Shown one piece after another: positions 35,913 through 45,832 of a stretch of 64,000 bases of DNA (positions are counted from its first letter, which is position 1; the number at the start of each line of letters is the position of its first letter). Position numbers and translations under genes: made by a program. The notes under the pieces are model-generated. The model had not been told where the DNA came from, did no database searches, and saw only the letters and a list, made by a program, of their open reading frames with translations. Origin of the DNA: Melioribacter roseus (GTDB lineage: Bacteria; Bacteroidota; Ignavibacteria; Ignavibacteriales; Melioribacteraceae); contig DYHH01000007.1 of NCBI GenBank assembly GCA_020724265.1, positions 62,001-126,000 on the forward strand, in the 5' to 3' direction.

Positions 35913-35940
35913 GTAGAGGCTTCATTAATGAAGCCTCTAC
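35913..35940. repeat. Perfect 28-bp palindrome between genes
   Basis: GTAGAGGCTTCATT is followed by its exact reverse complement. It has the same length and GTAG/CTAC ends as the palindromes inside two T9SS genes (30863-30890 and 39918-39947), with different internal bases. It stands 8 bp from the stop of the subtilase gene, so it may also act as its terminator hairpin. Confidence 0.8.
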
Positions 35941-35948
35941 GAACATTC

Positions 35949-38900
35949 CTATTTTAAAAGCATCATCTTCTTTGTTTGGTTGAAATTCTTACCGTCAATT
36001 CCGTTTGCAATTATTTGATAGAAATAAATTCCGCTGCTTAGTTTATTTGCCGCATTAAATGAGAGAGAATATGTACCGGCTTCGATATTACTATTATGCA
36101 ATATTTCTACCACCTCACCAAGTATATTGAAAATGGTTATCTTAACATCAGAACGAACCGGTACTGCAAAGTTAATTGTAGTGCCCGGGTTAAACGGGTT
36201 GGGATAGTTCTGACTTAACTCATACGATAAGGGAATTATTTCGGAATCCGAAACCGATAAAGCCGGGTCGGGAGTAACATTAATAATAATGTCGTCAATA
36301 TAAACTCCGTCTGCATTATTTGTTGCATTAGCATAAAGACGGAATCTTAATACAACATTATCATACCCGTCCCCAGTATATTCGGAAATATTCACGAATC
36401 TTTGAGAGAAGAAAATAAAATTCTGTGAAACCGCGTCTATTATCTTCCATGTTGTCCCGTTATCATAACTTAACTCAAAAAGTAGGGAGTCAACTCCTAC
36501 TTCAAGTTGTGATCTTATCCAGTAAGAAATTTCACCGGCTGTATATGAGGAGAGATCAAACGGCATTTTGTATGTCGCTGTACTATTAGAATTATTTGCA
36601 TAAGGTCCTATCGGACTATCGGTAAGCGAATAGTTCCCGTTTTTCTTCACAGCAGATGTTAAACCCCAGCTGCCTGTCACATCCCAATCTAAAATCGGCA
36701 ATTCAAAATCATCTACTACTTGAGTTGAATCAATCGAATAAACAGTAGTATCGGAACGGCTTAAATTTGCATTTGATGAAAGATCATTCACGGAAAAATA
36801 GTAGCTGACTTGATCACCGAAATGAAGTCGTGAATCAAAAGAAAATGTACCGCTGAATATATCTTCTTCATAAGGAGTAAGTAGTATAGAATTGGGAGTG
36901 TTATCGTTTACCCAATAATGCAGCATAGCAGTTGATTCATCTATTCCGAAGTTATCTGTAAACAGAACCTGTAATTCAAACGGGTCAATACCAAAAAGAT
37001 TGATTGAATTTCTAACCGGGTTACTTAATAGTTCAACAGTAGGCGGAATCAAATCCTCACCGACATAAAAATTAATTGTTTCGGTTAAAATACCTGTTCC
37101 ATCTGTAGGTTTGATGTAAACAAAATATGAAACGTCCGTTCCGTCGGATTGTGCAGGTATTGATGCCTGGAAATTTCCGCTTCCCAAATCAGTCATATCA
37201 ATTACATCATAAGGGAAAGAATTATTCGTACTATAAAATAGTTTTACCGAAGCAAGTGAGGATTCGGTTTCAACATTTATATTAATTTCAATATCGGATT
37301 GTGTATCCTCGGTATCGGTAAAAACTTGCAACGAATAATTTATACCGGCAAACCAATTCATAATTCGTCTTAATACTAATTGACGAATGTCATCATCAAG
37401 TATAGATTCATAACCACCGAAAGCAAAAAATACAAGATCATAATTACCGCGGTATCTAATTGCGCCTGCTGTACCGTCACTATATTTTAAGATAGGAACA
37501 GATCCTCCGAAGTTAGTAATTTCATCCGGGTACTGCTGAGTACTTGCTCTTCTTATTTGATAAAAATCAGCAGTAATACCATCAGATATTGGATCGTTAT
37601 CAACACCGAAGATTACAGATTTGCCTGCATCGTCTGATAAATAATGCGCCTTGAGATAATTATTAAAAAATGCTACGTCAAGATTTTCGGAATTTTCGTT
37701 TAAGTCCCAGCCAATATCTTGTCCCGAAATAAACAACTTACCACCATTGTCAAGATATTGCGCAATTGCCGCTCTATCGCCTGCGGTCAATGAAGGGAAA
37801 GCCCATTCGCAAGACCAAACAACAACGTCATATTTACTTAACATTTCGTAAGTAACTTCAGTCAATGCACGGTGAACATAATCGTAAGCAATTTTTTGCG
37901 AGTTAAAATCATCGAAATAAAACGAGCTGAAATCAAATTCGCCGTCATCAGCTTCCGCAAAATCTGCAACAAAAAGAATTTGCGGTGAAATTCCTAGTAC
38001 AAAGTTAAGAGTTTGATTAAGACCAGCGCCACTTAACTGCAATTCCATTTGCACCGATGTTGGATATGCATCTTCAGAACAACTAATAGAAAAAGATATT
38101 GATGCGCTTGAATTTGCAGTATCCAAAATACTTCCTATGGAAGAAATACTTGTTGAGTTATTCTCGATTGTAACAGGCCATTCATCCAAAACCGACAAAG
38201 TTGCATTTATATTTGAGCCTGGCGCCCACATGTTTTTTATTTCAATAATAAGATTTGCTGTTTCACCGGGTTCAAGAACACCGTTTGAATTACCTGAAGT
38301 TTCGTTAATAGTTAATCCATTAATTTGTAATCTTGGTTTGGCAGTTACAGTTTCCGATAAGGCTCTTGCTGCGTTGACTCTTCCGGTGCCAAGTAAATCA
38401 ACATAATTAGGATTATCGGCATCGATGTTATCTGCGGTTTCAACAACTTGTGTGAAAAGTTCTATAACATCGAAATGCGGATATTTAGCTTTAACAAGAC
38501 CGGCAACCGAAGCAACCACCGGCGCTGCCATTGAAGTACCGGATAATCGAACATATTTATTGCCGCCATAGAACGTTGACGGTTCTACAATAGTACTAAG
38601 TATACTTGATCCCGGTGCGGAAACAGCAATGTAATCTCCAAAATTTGAGAAAGAAGATTTTGTATCGTTGGAATTCAAGGAAGCAACAGAAATTATCCAT
38701 GGTTGTGCACCAAGAGCAGAGGGGGATTGATTATTAGAATTACCTGCCGATTCGATAATTAATACACCATTGAGAAATGCATAAAAAGCGCCGTCCACTA
38801 TTAATTGTCCTGAACTACCCGAGCTCTGATTTGTTATATGAGCACCGTTATCGGCTGCATAATGATAAGCTTGAGAAGCAAAAAGACTGCTTACATAACC

Positions 38901-39722
38901 TCTGCCGTCATTAGCATGCCAGCCGCAACGTAAAGGCATAATTAAAGCACCCGATGCTACTGAAGCAATTCCGATATCATTATTTGTTGAAGCAGCAGCA
39001 ATTCCGGCGACATGTGTGCCGTGACCGTCATAATCCATAGGGTCATTGTCGGGATTTTCACCATCTTCGTCCGGGGCAGAATTTGTATCACCCGAACCTG
39101 AAACGCCGTGAACAAAATCCCATCCTCTTATATCATCTATATAACCATTACCGTCGGTGTCGGTACCGTCAAGAACTTCATTTGTATTAGACCAAATAAC
39201 ATCTGCAAGGTCTTCGTGATCCCAATCAACACCTGAGTCTATTATTCCTATTACTACGGAGGAATTTCCATACATATCATCCCAGGCTTCAGGAGCAAAA
39301 ACTTGAGGTAAATGCTGCTGAGAACTGTAGAGTGGATCATTTGGAATAGTATTAATCGGAGAAAGATATACCGGCTCTGCATATTCAATTGAAGGGTCGG
39401 AATTCAATTCTGCAACTAGTTTATTTATGTCTGTAACGACGGGTACTTCATAAACAAAAACATTATCCAAATTTAGTCTTTGTTTTATTTCCATATTCTT
39501 TGCCCGTTCAAAAACCGCACGTTCCTGCTGAAGTCCGAATTTTGAACTGACCTGAATTTTTGCGGATTTATTAACTGAACCGTAGTTGTCAATTTTCTTA
39601 TACTTAACAACAACTTTACCCGGTTCAATTATATTATCATTTGTTGATTTGTAAACAGATTTTGTATCTGCACCAAACAAAAATGTAAGTGAAAGTAGAA
39701 AAACTATAATGAATTTATACAT
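35949..39722 (-). CDS. Secreted subtilisin-like (S8) serine protease with T9SS sorting domain
   Basis: The start is ATG 39722 (MYKFIIVFLLSLTFLFGA), four codons inside a longer TTG frame; GGGTGG precedes it. The 1257-residue protein has a propeptide-like region to about 110 and then the catalytic triad: Asp in GIIDSGVDWDHEDL (about 160), His in DGHGTHVAGIAAAS (about 232), Ser in SGTSMAAPVVA (about 394). Several beta-sandwich domains, a GATase-like segment (YDVVVWSCEWAFPSLTAGDRAAIAQYLDNGGKLFISG, about 640-680) and a jelly-roll domain follow. A T9SS domain (SQNYPNPFNPGTTINFAV to KKMMLLK) ends it. It is likely an extracellular protein-degrading enzyme. It lies 14 bp after the GH13 gene, so it is in the same operon. 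Confidence 0.93.
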   Translation of the reverse strand: MYKFIIVFLLSLTFLFGADTKSVYKSTNDNIIEPGKVVVKYKKIDNYGSVNKSAKIQVSSKFGLQQERAVFERAKNMEIKQRLNLDNVFVYEVPVVTDINKLVAELNSDPSIEYAEPVYLSPINTIPNDPLYSSQQHLPQVFAPEAWDDMYGNSSVVIGIIDSGVDWDHEDLADVIWSNTNEVLDGTDTDGNGYIDDIRGWDFVHGVSGSGDTNSAPDEDGENPDNDPMDYDGHGTHVAGIAAASTNNDIGIASVASGALIMPLRCGWHANDGRGYVSSLFASQAYHYAADNGAHITNQSSGSSGQLIVDGAFYAFLNGVLIIESAGNSNNQSPSALGAQPWIISVASLNSNDTKSSFSNFGDYIAVSAPGSSILSTIVEPSTFYGGNKYVRLSGTSMAAPVVASVAGLVKAKYPHFDVIELFTQVVETADNIDADNPNYVDLLGTGRVNAARALSETVTAKPRLQINGLTINETSGNSNGVLEPGETANLIIEIKNMWAPGSNINATLSVLDEWPVTIENNSTSISSIGSILDTANSSASISFSISCSEDAYPTSVQMELQLSGAGLNQTLNFVLGISPQILFVADFAEADDGEFDFSSFYFDDFNSQKIAYDYVHRALTEVTYEMLSKYDVVVWSCEWAFPSLTAGDRAAIAQYLDNGGKLFISGQDIGWDLNENSENLDVAFFNNYLKAHYLSDDAGKSVIFGVDNDPISDGITADFYQIRRASTQQYPDEITNFGGSVPILKYSDGTAGAIRYRGNYDLVFFAFGGYESILDDDIRQLVLRRIMNWFAGINYSLQVFTDTEDTQSDIEININVETESSLASVKLFYSTNNSFPYDVIDMTDLGSGNFQASIPAQSDGTDVSYFVYIKPTDGTGILTETINFYVGEDLIPPTVELLSNPVRNSINLFGIDPFELQVLFTDNFGIDESTAMLHYWVNDNTPNSILLTPYEEDIFSGTFSFDSRLHFGDQVSYYFSVNDLSSNANLSRSDTTVYSIDSTQVVDDFELPILDWDVTGSWGLTSAVKKNGNYSLTDSPIGPYANNSNSTATYKMPFDLSSYTAGEISYWIRSQLEVGVDSLLFELSYDNGTTWKIIDAVSQNFIFFSQRFVNISEYTGDGYDNVVLRFRLYANATNNADGVYIDDIIINVTPDPALSVSDSEIIPLSYELSQNYPNPFNPGTTINFAVPVRSDVKITIFNILGEVVEILHNSNIEAGTYSLSFNAANKLSSGIYFYQIIANGIDGKNFNQTKKMMLLK

Positions 39723-39736
39723 CAAACCACCCAAGT

Positions 39737-42577
39737 TTATTTTAAAAGAATCATTTTTCTAGTTTGTGAAAAATTACCGGATGTAATTTTGTAAAGATAA
39801 ATTCCACTTGATAAATTACCGGCATCAAAACTTACTTCGTAATTACCCGGTTGTAATTTTTGATTAACCAATGTGGTTACTTCTCTTCCGAGAATATCAT
39901 AAACAATTAATTGTGTTTGTAGTGGACGAAAATTTTCGTCCACTACACCGATTGTAAAATTTATTATTGTAGTAGGATTAAACGGATTAGGATAGTTCTG
40001 TGACAAATAAAACTGATTTGGTATCTCATCGTTATTTTCAATGACATTGCTTAATATATCGCCTTCGGGTGTTGGAAGTTTTTCGGTGCTGAATATATGA
40101 AACTCACCAGGTGCAAGGGTTATGTTCATATTAACATCGCTCACGTTTATACTATCACCCGAAAAATAATTATACCACCATCCGGTATTTTGAAAAATTG
40201 CGGAAGTACTTCTTTCTATAACATCAAAATTACCGAGGATATTAACATTCATTGATTCGTGATTTAGTCTAATTCTTTTAACCGGGGTAGAAACACCAAG
40301 CAGAAAATTATCGGTGTGGAAGGCTTCGTAATTTTCTCTTAAATAAATTAATGCCGCAAAAGTTTTGTAAAGTTTTACCCTGTTAACATTATTAAGATAA
40401 TCCCATCTAATCGGCTTCTCACCGACACGACCGTTATAATCAATTGAATAATCATAACCGAGTTCACCGAACTGCCAGATCATTTTGGGTCCCGGTATGG
40501 TGAAGAAAAATGCAGCAGCGAGTTTTATTCTTTGCAGTGCAATATTAAGTTTTGTGATATCGTAATCACCGCTTGAGTTACCATACTGTAAGTTTTTATA
40601 CATCAACCTTTCTTCATCATGGCTTTCCATATAACCAATGAGATGCGGATTATTCCAACCTCTCTGTTTATAAGATATCCAGCTAAAATCAGATTTGTTG
40701 TTATCATGATAACCCATAGTTGCTTCGTTGTAACTATGATTTAAATTTCCCCACAACAACATTCCGTAATCGGCTAAAACTTTTTCTTCAGAATTATCTG
40801 CAAGATGTTCTAAGATTACATAACTATCGGGATCGATAGACCACATGTGATCGGCATAATCTTTTAATATGTCAATTCTAGATGCATCATAAGCCCAACC
40901 GTCACCACCTTTATTTGTAAATCCTTTTGTGAAATCAAAACGGAATCCGTCAAACTTATATTCTGTTATCCAATGTTCGAGCACTCGTTTTACAAATTCT
41001 TTTGTGTATGGACTTTCATGGTTGAAATCTGCTCCCCAATAAAACGAACGATTAGGAGACCTTACGTTAAAGTAAGGATTCCCGGCTACTGTAATAATTT
41101 CATCCGTTGCATAACGATCCAGGTATAACTGCACAAGAGAGTTTTGACCGAAAGCATGATTGAGAACGATATCTAAAATAACTGCAATGCCTTCTTTATG
41201 ACATGCATCTATAAAAGCTTTTAAGTCGACATCTCTCCCGTAATATTTATCGGGTGCAAAATAAAAACTCGGATTATAACCCCAGCTGCTGTTACCTTCA
41301 AATTCGGAAACCGGCATTAGTTCAATAGCATTAATACCGAGTTTCTTTAAATAACTTAAAGTATCTATTAAAGTTTGATAACTGTGAGTGGATACAATAT
41401 CACGTACAAGTAATTCATAGATAACAAGTTTTTCTTTAACAGGTTTATCGAAATTTTCAACTTCCCAGTTATACGGTTGTCTTGCGGTTTGTAAAACAGA
41501 AACTAATCCTTCGGTTTTATTCAACGGATAACTTTTAAGATCAGGGTAAACATCATTACTTATAAAAGAATCGTTCCATCTATCAAGCACTTTCTCGGTG
41601 TACGGGTCTGCAATTCTCAAAGTACCATCAACAAGATATTGAAAGCCGTATTCTTCTCCGGCTTCCAAATTAGAAATTGTAATCCAATATTTACTCTCAT
41701 CGGTTGTTCTTTTCATAAAATAATTGGGATCAATTTCCCAGTTGTTGAAATCACCGATGACATAAACGAAATCTCTATTTGTTGCATGAAGCGCAAGGGT
41801 TACCGTATTATCATCGATATAATTAATACCGTCTAAAATACCACCGGGTATTTCCTCGCTGATTATAGGTGGATTTACATAATAATAAAAAGAATCCGCT
41901 ACAACTATTCCTTCGGTATTACTACCGACTACTTTAATCCATTGTTTAAGTTCGCTCGCAGTAATGTCATAATTAAGTGTATCATCCAAAGTTGAGTAGA
42001 TTAGGTTGTCTTCAATAAAAAGTTTAAGTGTATCCGTTATAGAAGATCCGGCGGCTTTAACCGTAAAGACTTCATCGGCTTGCGCGTTGTAAGGTCTCGA
42101 AGCCGGTTCAAAAATGTTGACTCCGGTTCTAAGATCAATAAAAATATCGCCACCGGCAGCTGTTTTCCCTTCTCTGCTTCCATCCGATGCTCGAAAAACG
42201 AATGCAAGTTTTTCAATTATTTCACCGGTTTGTAATGATTTACCTTCTGACGTAAGGTAGTAGTTTATAATACTTGGCGAAATTTCTAAACTATACAGAT
42301 TTGTACTTACCCTTATAAGTTTTGCTTTCGGTTTATTCACATTCCATGCGGCAATTACATATTTCCAGTCGGATGGTGTGTTGCTAAGTGATGTAATTAC
42401 ACCGGTATGAGCATAAACATCACCGGTATAGTCTTTTAATCCGCCGCTACCAAGTTCCGCATTAAAATAAATTGTTACAGCATCATCTTCGGTGAAATAA
42501 ACGGGTTCCCATGTTACAAGTTGTGCTTGAATTGAAATTGTAATTATCGCTGATAATAAAATTATTATTCTTTTCAT
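39737..42577 (-). CDS. Secreted GH13 alpha-amylase family enzyme with T9SS sorting domain
   Basis: The start is ATG 42577 (MKRIIILLSAIITISIQAQ), with GAAAGGAA upstream; the longer frame to 42634 has no support. The 946-residue protein has N-terminal beta domains including a CBM48-like segment (VYVIGDFNNWEIDPNYFMKRT). The catalytic barrel carries VILDIVLNHAFG (region I, about 465), GFRFDFTKGF with the nucleophile Asp (about 547), VILEHLAD with the acid/base Glu (about 588), and ESHDEERL with the third Asp (about 653). A T9SS domain ends it. It should act on alpha-1,4-glucans outside the cell. The sorting domain has an in-frame palindromic insertion (39918-39947). Confidence 0.93.
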   Translation of the reverse strand: MKRIIILLSAIITISIQAQLVTWEPVYFTEDDAVTIYFNAELGSGGLKDYTGDVYAHTGVITSLSNTPSDWKYVIAAWNVNKPKAKLIRVSTNLYSLEISPSIINYYLTSEGKSLQTGEIIEKLAFVFRASDGSREGKTAAGGDIFIDLRTGVNIFEPASRPYNAQADEVFTVKAAGSSITDTLKLFIEDNLIYSTLDDTLNYDITASELKQWIKVVGSNTEGIVVADSFYYYVNPPIISEEIPGGILDGINYIDDNTVTLALHATNRDFVYVIGDFNNWEIDPNYFMKRTTDESKYWITISNLEAGEEYGFQYLVDGTLRIADPYTEKVLDRWNDSFISNDVYPDLKSYPLNKTEGLVSVLQTARQPYNWEVENFDKPVKEKLVIYELLVRDIVSTHSYQTLIDTLSYLKKLGINAIELMPVSEFEGNSSWGYNPSFYFAPDKYYGRDVDLKAFIDACHKEGIAVILDIVLNHAFGQNSLVQLYLDRYATDEIITVAGNPYFNVRSPNRSFYWGADFNHESPYTKEFVKRVLEHWITEYKFDGFRFDFTKGFTNKGGDGWAYDASRIDILKDYADHMWSIDPDSYVILEHLADNSEEKVLADYGMLLWGNLNHSYNEATMGYHDNNKSDFSWISYKQRGWNNPHLIGYMESHDEERLMYKNLQYGNSSGDYDITKLNIALQRIKLAAAFFFTIPGPKMIWQFGELGYDYSIDYNGRVGEKPIRWDYLNNVNRVKLYKTFAALIYLRENYEAFHTDNFLLGVSTPVKRIRLNHESMNVNILGNFDVIERSTSAIFQNTGWWYNYFSGDSINVSDVNMNITLAPGEFHIFSTEKLPTPEGDILSNVIENNDEIPNQFYLSQNYPNPFNPTTIINFTIGVVDENFRPLQTQLIVYDILGREVTTLVNQKLQPGNYEVSFDAGNLSSGIYLYKITSGNFSQTRKMILLK
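39918..39947. repeat. Perfect 30-bp palindrome inserted in frame in a T9SS domain
   Basis: TGTAGTGGACGAAAA is followed by its exact reverse complement. On the minus strand it encodes VVDENFRPLQ in the GH13 protein's sorting domain, at the same position as the related insertion at 30863-30890. Confidence 0.85.
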
Positions 42578-42646
42578 TTTTATTCCTTTCGGTAAATAAT
42601 TCCGTTTCACGTAAATAGAATTTTGTTGAATCAATGATGTATAATG

Positions 42647-44668
42647 CTAATCAAAGAATTCCCATGCAACACCAATTCTAAGCCCTCGCGGTTGAATGGG
42701 ATAATAGGGGACAACATAGTATTGCTCATCAAACAAGTTTTCGAATATTATATAAACAATTGCATTCTTGCGAATAGTTCCGGCAACAAATAAATCAAAT
42801 TGGTAACTACTGCCAATTAATTCTTCTAATTCAATTCCGGTAATCGGTTCGCCGGTTGCAAAGTTAAATGCTGTTTGCATCCTTTGAAAATCATAAACTG
42901 CAAAACCTCTTTCGCCGAAAAATTTATAATTGATTCCGGCTTTCAAGTCGAGATTTTTATTAAACAAAGTATCAACATAATATAATCCGCCGAAAGATGT
43001 TTGAGCAGGGATCGAATATCTCGAAAGATGTGATTCGTTAAAATATATTGAAGAATTAGTCTGCAGTAATAACTTCCAAATTTTCAAATTCAAATTTAGA
43101 TTTATACCACTCCGCTTAAAATCATCTATTGAATAAGTAAATATCTCAGGTTGTTGGAAAAAGTTTATATCCTCAACATGACTTCCGAACCGGTAATTAC
43201 TTTGTTCGATTGAAAAATATTTTAACGAAGCTTTCATAAAAGGAAGATTTGATTTTATACCTGCTTCAAAAATTGTAACATCATTCTTTTCATTGATTAA
43301 ATTCAGAAACCGGTTTAATGGTTTATCGTAATTTGATATTCCGGCATGAATACTTAAACCTTCTGTGGGATTAACAACTAATTCAGCGCCATACCCGAAG
43401 TAGCTATTATCATCCATACCGGAGGTTTTAACAAATACAGAAGGAACAGCAAAACCTGATAATATATTCCAATTAAGTTTACCGCTCAAAGACCACGCTG
43501 CATAATCGGGAATTTGGTTATAAGCTACATCAAAATTGGTATATTCATAATTACCGATTATATCGAAACTGATCTCATTAATATTTATTCTCTGATGAAG
43601 ATTAACACCGAATGTTTTGTAAGAATTATTATTTTTGATTCGAAGATCGGTTGTGTCTGCTGATAATTCATTCAACCGAAATTCATTAAGATTGTATTGA
43701 TAATAAACAGATAGGTTGGTGTAACTTGTTGAATCAATTTCATAAATCGATGTTAGAGATAAATTATGTCGTGATGCTTTATTATATCTATCAAGAAAGT
43801 TTACATCTGCTTGAACGTTATTATAAATCAAATCCGGAGTTGAACTCATATCAACACCTCCGTTCAAATCCATGTTCAATTTTGAATGGCTGTAAGAGGC
43901 AATAACATTCAGCTTATTAGACGGCATATATCTGATGCTTGTATTAAACAACCAATTACTTAACTCGGAATTTTTATAACGTGTATCGGCACTTTGATTA
44001 GTAAATCCGAACGCAACATTAATTCTTCTAAAAATATAACCGCTGAACTGACCGTTTATAAATCCTTCGTTTTCCGGTGCTTGATAAAACTTCATTCTTG
44101 TGTATGGTCTGCTTGTTACTCTGTTTCTTGTAATAATGTTGAGTGTTACCGGGTTACTTCTGTTGTTGTAAATAAATCCCGAAGCAAGTGTAGGTAATTC
44201 AATTACGTCAATTGCTTCTGATTGAATTAAATTCAGATCGAGAGCATTTTGGTATCTGTTAGTAATTTCAATTCCGTTTTCTTGATAAGATATGTTATTG
44301 AAACCGAGTCCGTATAAATAAACCTCACTTGGGTTTCCTACAGAACCAAGATCGGCAAGGTAACCGAAGGGAAGTGAATTCAAAATATCTCCGGTAAATC
44401 TATAATCTATACGGTCAATACTATATTTGTCTTTTGAATGACCTAGCGAATATTCATCAATTAATCCTTTATAATAGACCGGGCTTAATGTGTCTCGAGG
44501 TATAGAAATTTTTAACGAGTCGGAAGCTACTTTTAATGAGTCGGAAATAACTATTAACGAGTCAACTTTTAGCGAGTCATTAAGAATTACGAAACTCGAA
44601 TCCGTTTGAGAATAGATCGGAGAGGAAAAAAGAAATAGTAAAAGAATTAACAAGATTTTTTTTATCAT
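42647..44668 (-). CDS. TonB-dependent receptor-like outer-membrane protein
   Basis: The start is ATG 44668 (a TTG two codons upstream is possible). The 673-residue protein has signal peptide MIKKILLILLLFLFSSPIYSQ. A short stretch of degenerate DSLK(V/I) repeats (about residues 30-60) precedes a plug-like domain (FTGDILNSLPFGYLADLGSVGNPSEVYLYGLGFNNISYQENGIEI, IDVIELPTLASGFIY). A barrel ending FDEQYYVVPYYPIQPRGLRIGVAWEF follows, which is the usual TonB receptor end. It lies 69 bp upstream of the amylase gene on the same strand and may take up sugars or peptides released by the two enzymes. The plug is divergent, so transport competence is uncertain. Confidence 0.8.
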   Translation of the reverse strand: MIKKILLILLLFLFSSPIYSQTDSSFVILNDSLKVDSLIVISDSLKVASDSLKISIPRDTLSPVYYKGLIDEYSLGHSKDKYSIDRIDYRFTGDILNSLPFGYLADLGSVGNPSEVYLYGLGFNNISYQENGIEITNRYQNALDLNLIQSEAIDVIELPTLASGFIYNNRSNPVTLNIITRNRVTSRPYTRMKFYQAPENEGFINGQFSGYIFRRINVAFGFTNQSADTRYKNSELSNWLFNTSIRYMPSNKLNVIASYSHSKLNMDLNGGVDMSSTPDLIYNNVQADVNFLDRYNKASRHNLSLTSIYEIDSTSYTNLSVYYQYNLNEFRLNELSADTTDLRIKNNNSYKTFGVNLHQRININEISFDIIGNYEYTNFDVAYNQIPDYAAWSLSGKLNWNILSGFAVPSVFVKTSGMDDNSYFGYGAELVVNPTEGLSIHAGISNYDKPLNRFLNLINEKNDVTIFEAGIKSNLPFMKASLKYFSIEQSNYRFGSHVEDINFFQQPEIFTYSIDDFKRSGINLNLNLKIWKLLLQTNSSIYFNESHLSRYSIPAQTSFGGLYYVDTLFNKNLDLKAGINYKFFGERGFAVYDFQRMQTAFNFATGEPITGIELEELIGSSYQFDLFVAGTIRKNAIVYIIFENLFDEQYYVVPYYPIQPRGLRIGVAWEFFD

Positions 44669-44771
44669 CTTCAATTGAATTGTAAATAACTGCTAAAAAT
44701 AATCATAAAAATTTGGAGAGCCAAGATTAGTATTGTTATTAGGTTGATTTGAAATAGACACCCGCTAAACC

Positions 44772-44797
44772 CCTTGCCAGACTTGAAGCTGGTAAGG
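44772..44797. other. Inverted repeat upstream of the HU gene
   Basis: CCTTGCCAG (44772-44780) and CTGGTAAGG (44789-44797) pair with one G-T, with an 8-nt loop, between the divergent receptor and HU genes. It could be an operator or an RNA hairpin in the HU leader; nothing more is visible. Confidence 0.3.
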
Positions 44798-44910
44798 TTG
44801 ACCACTTTAAAAAAATTAAGCAATGTGTTAAAAAACATTTTGTTTATTAATGAAAATGTTTATTTTCACATATCACTAAATAATTTCATAAACAAATTAA
44901 GAGGGTTGAT

Positions 44911-45192
44911 ATGGCTAAATCAATGACGAAAGGTCAAATTGTAGACCATTTAGCAAATAAAGTAGGCACTACAAAAAAACAAGCAAATGAATTTTTAACA
45001 ACATTTGTTGACCTTACTTACAAACAAGCTAAAAATGAATTTGTAATTCCCGGTTTAGGAAAAGTATCTGTTGGTAAAAGAAAAGCAAGAATGGGCAGAA
45101 ATCCACAAACCGGTGCTGCAATTAAAATTCCTGCTTCAAAAGTATTGAAGTTCAAATTTGCTAAAGCTGCTAAAGATGCAGTTATTAAATAA
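44911..45192 (+). CDS. HU-family DNA-binding protein
   Basis: The 93-residue basic protein has the HU/IHF layout: [31 protein letters not shown] (helical dimer part), then [48 protein letters not shown]. The DNA-bending arm holds GRNPQTG with the conserved Pro that intercalates into DNA. GAGGG precedes the ATG, and a strong terminator follows 20 bp after the stop. Monocistronic nucleoid protein. Confidence 0.96.
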   Translation: MAKSMTKGQIVDHLANKVGTTKKQANEFLTTFVDLTYKQAKNEFVIPGLGKVSVGKRKARMGRNPQTGAAIKIPASKVLKFKFAKAAKDAVIK

Positions 45193-45211
45193 GTTATTTT
45201 AAGCAAAGCAC

Positions 45212-45239
45212 AAACCCGTCATTTGACGGGTTTTTTTTT
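45212..45239 (+). terminator. Strong rho-independent terminator of the HU gene
   Basis: AAACCCGTC (45212-45220) pairs with GACGGGTTT (45225-45233) around ATTT and is followed by a run of nine T. It overlaps the 3' end of the convergent minus-strand gene, so its arms encode the Lys-rich tail there. Confidence 0.9.
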
Positions 45240-45755
45240 CTTCGCTCGTTTGTCTCTTAATTTTGCTATATCCTCGTTAAATGCTTTTACATCTTCAAGT
45301 AATGAATCATATAATTCTTTACTCACATTACTCAATATCTTTGTTAATACTTGGTTGTACCCGTTAAGATGAACTCTTAATCCGATAGTTATATTATTCT
45401 TTCCGTCATAAATATATAAAGGTCTCGCCTTATTCCCGCTGAATATACTTCCGGTGATTTTTGTAATATCGCTATGATAAATAGTATGTGTTTTTTTTGA
45501 AAAGAAAAAATCTTCACAAATCATTTTCTCGTTATCGATTGATATTTTATATGGAAAAAGTTTATACCCGCGTATGTAATGTCTATTTAAGAAATATAAA
45601 ATTGCTAATTCAAATATTACGGCAATTATATAATACCATTGATAAAAAGTAGCAAGGATATATACAATTAAATAGAACCCCAATATTATTGTAAGCGGAA
45701 TATTTGCCCAACGGTAAATTAAACGTGCAATAAATGGATAGGTATGTGTTGTCAT
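45219..45755 (-). CDS. Membrane protein with two N-terminal helices and a PH-like domain
   Basis: The 178-residue protein has two membrane segments (about 16-36 and 38-56, around IPLTIILGFYLIVYILATFYQWYYIIAVIFELAILYFL). A cytosolic beta-rich domain (YKLFPYKISIDNEKMICEDFFFSKKTHTIYHSDITKITGSIFSGNKARPLYIYDG) resembles bacterial PH (YcxB/DUF304-type) domains, and a Lys-rich tail follows. The tail codons lie within the HU terminator. The family's role is unknown; membrane anchoring with a lipid- or protein-binding domain is the best reading. Confidence 0.7.
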   Translation of the reverse strand: MTTHTYPFIARLIYRWANIPLTIILGFYLIVYILATFYQWYYIIAVIFELAILYFLNRHYIRGYKLFPYKISIDNEKMICEDFFFSKKTHTIYHSDITKITGSIFSGNKARPLYIYDGKNNITIGLRVHLNGYNQVLTKILSNVSKELYDSLLEDVKAFNEDIAKLRDKRAKKKKPVK

Positions 45756-45832
45756 TTTATTTTTTTCTTTTTCTAAATTTACTTATTCTTTATTAAAATT
45801 GACCGTAAATATTTCTAAATATTGAGGTTATC

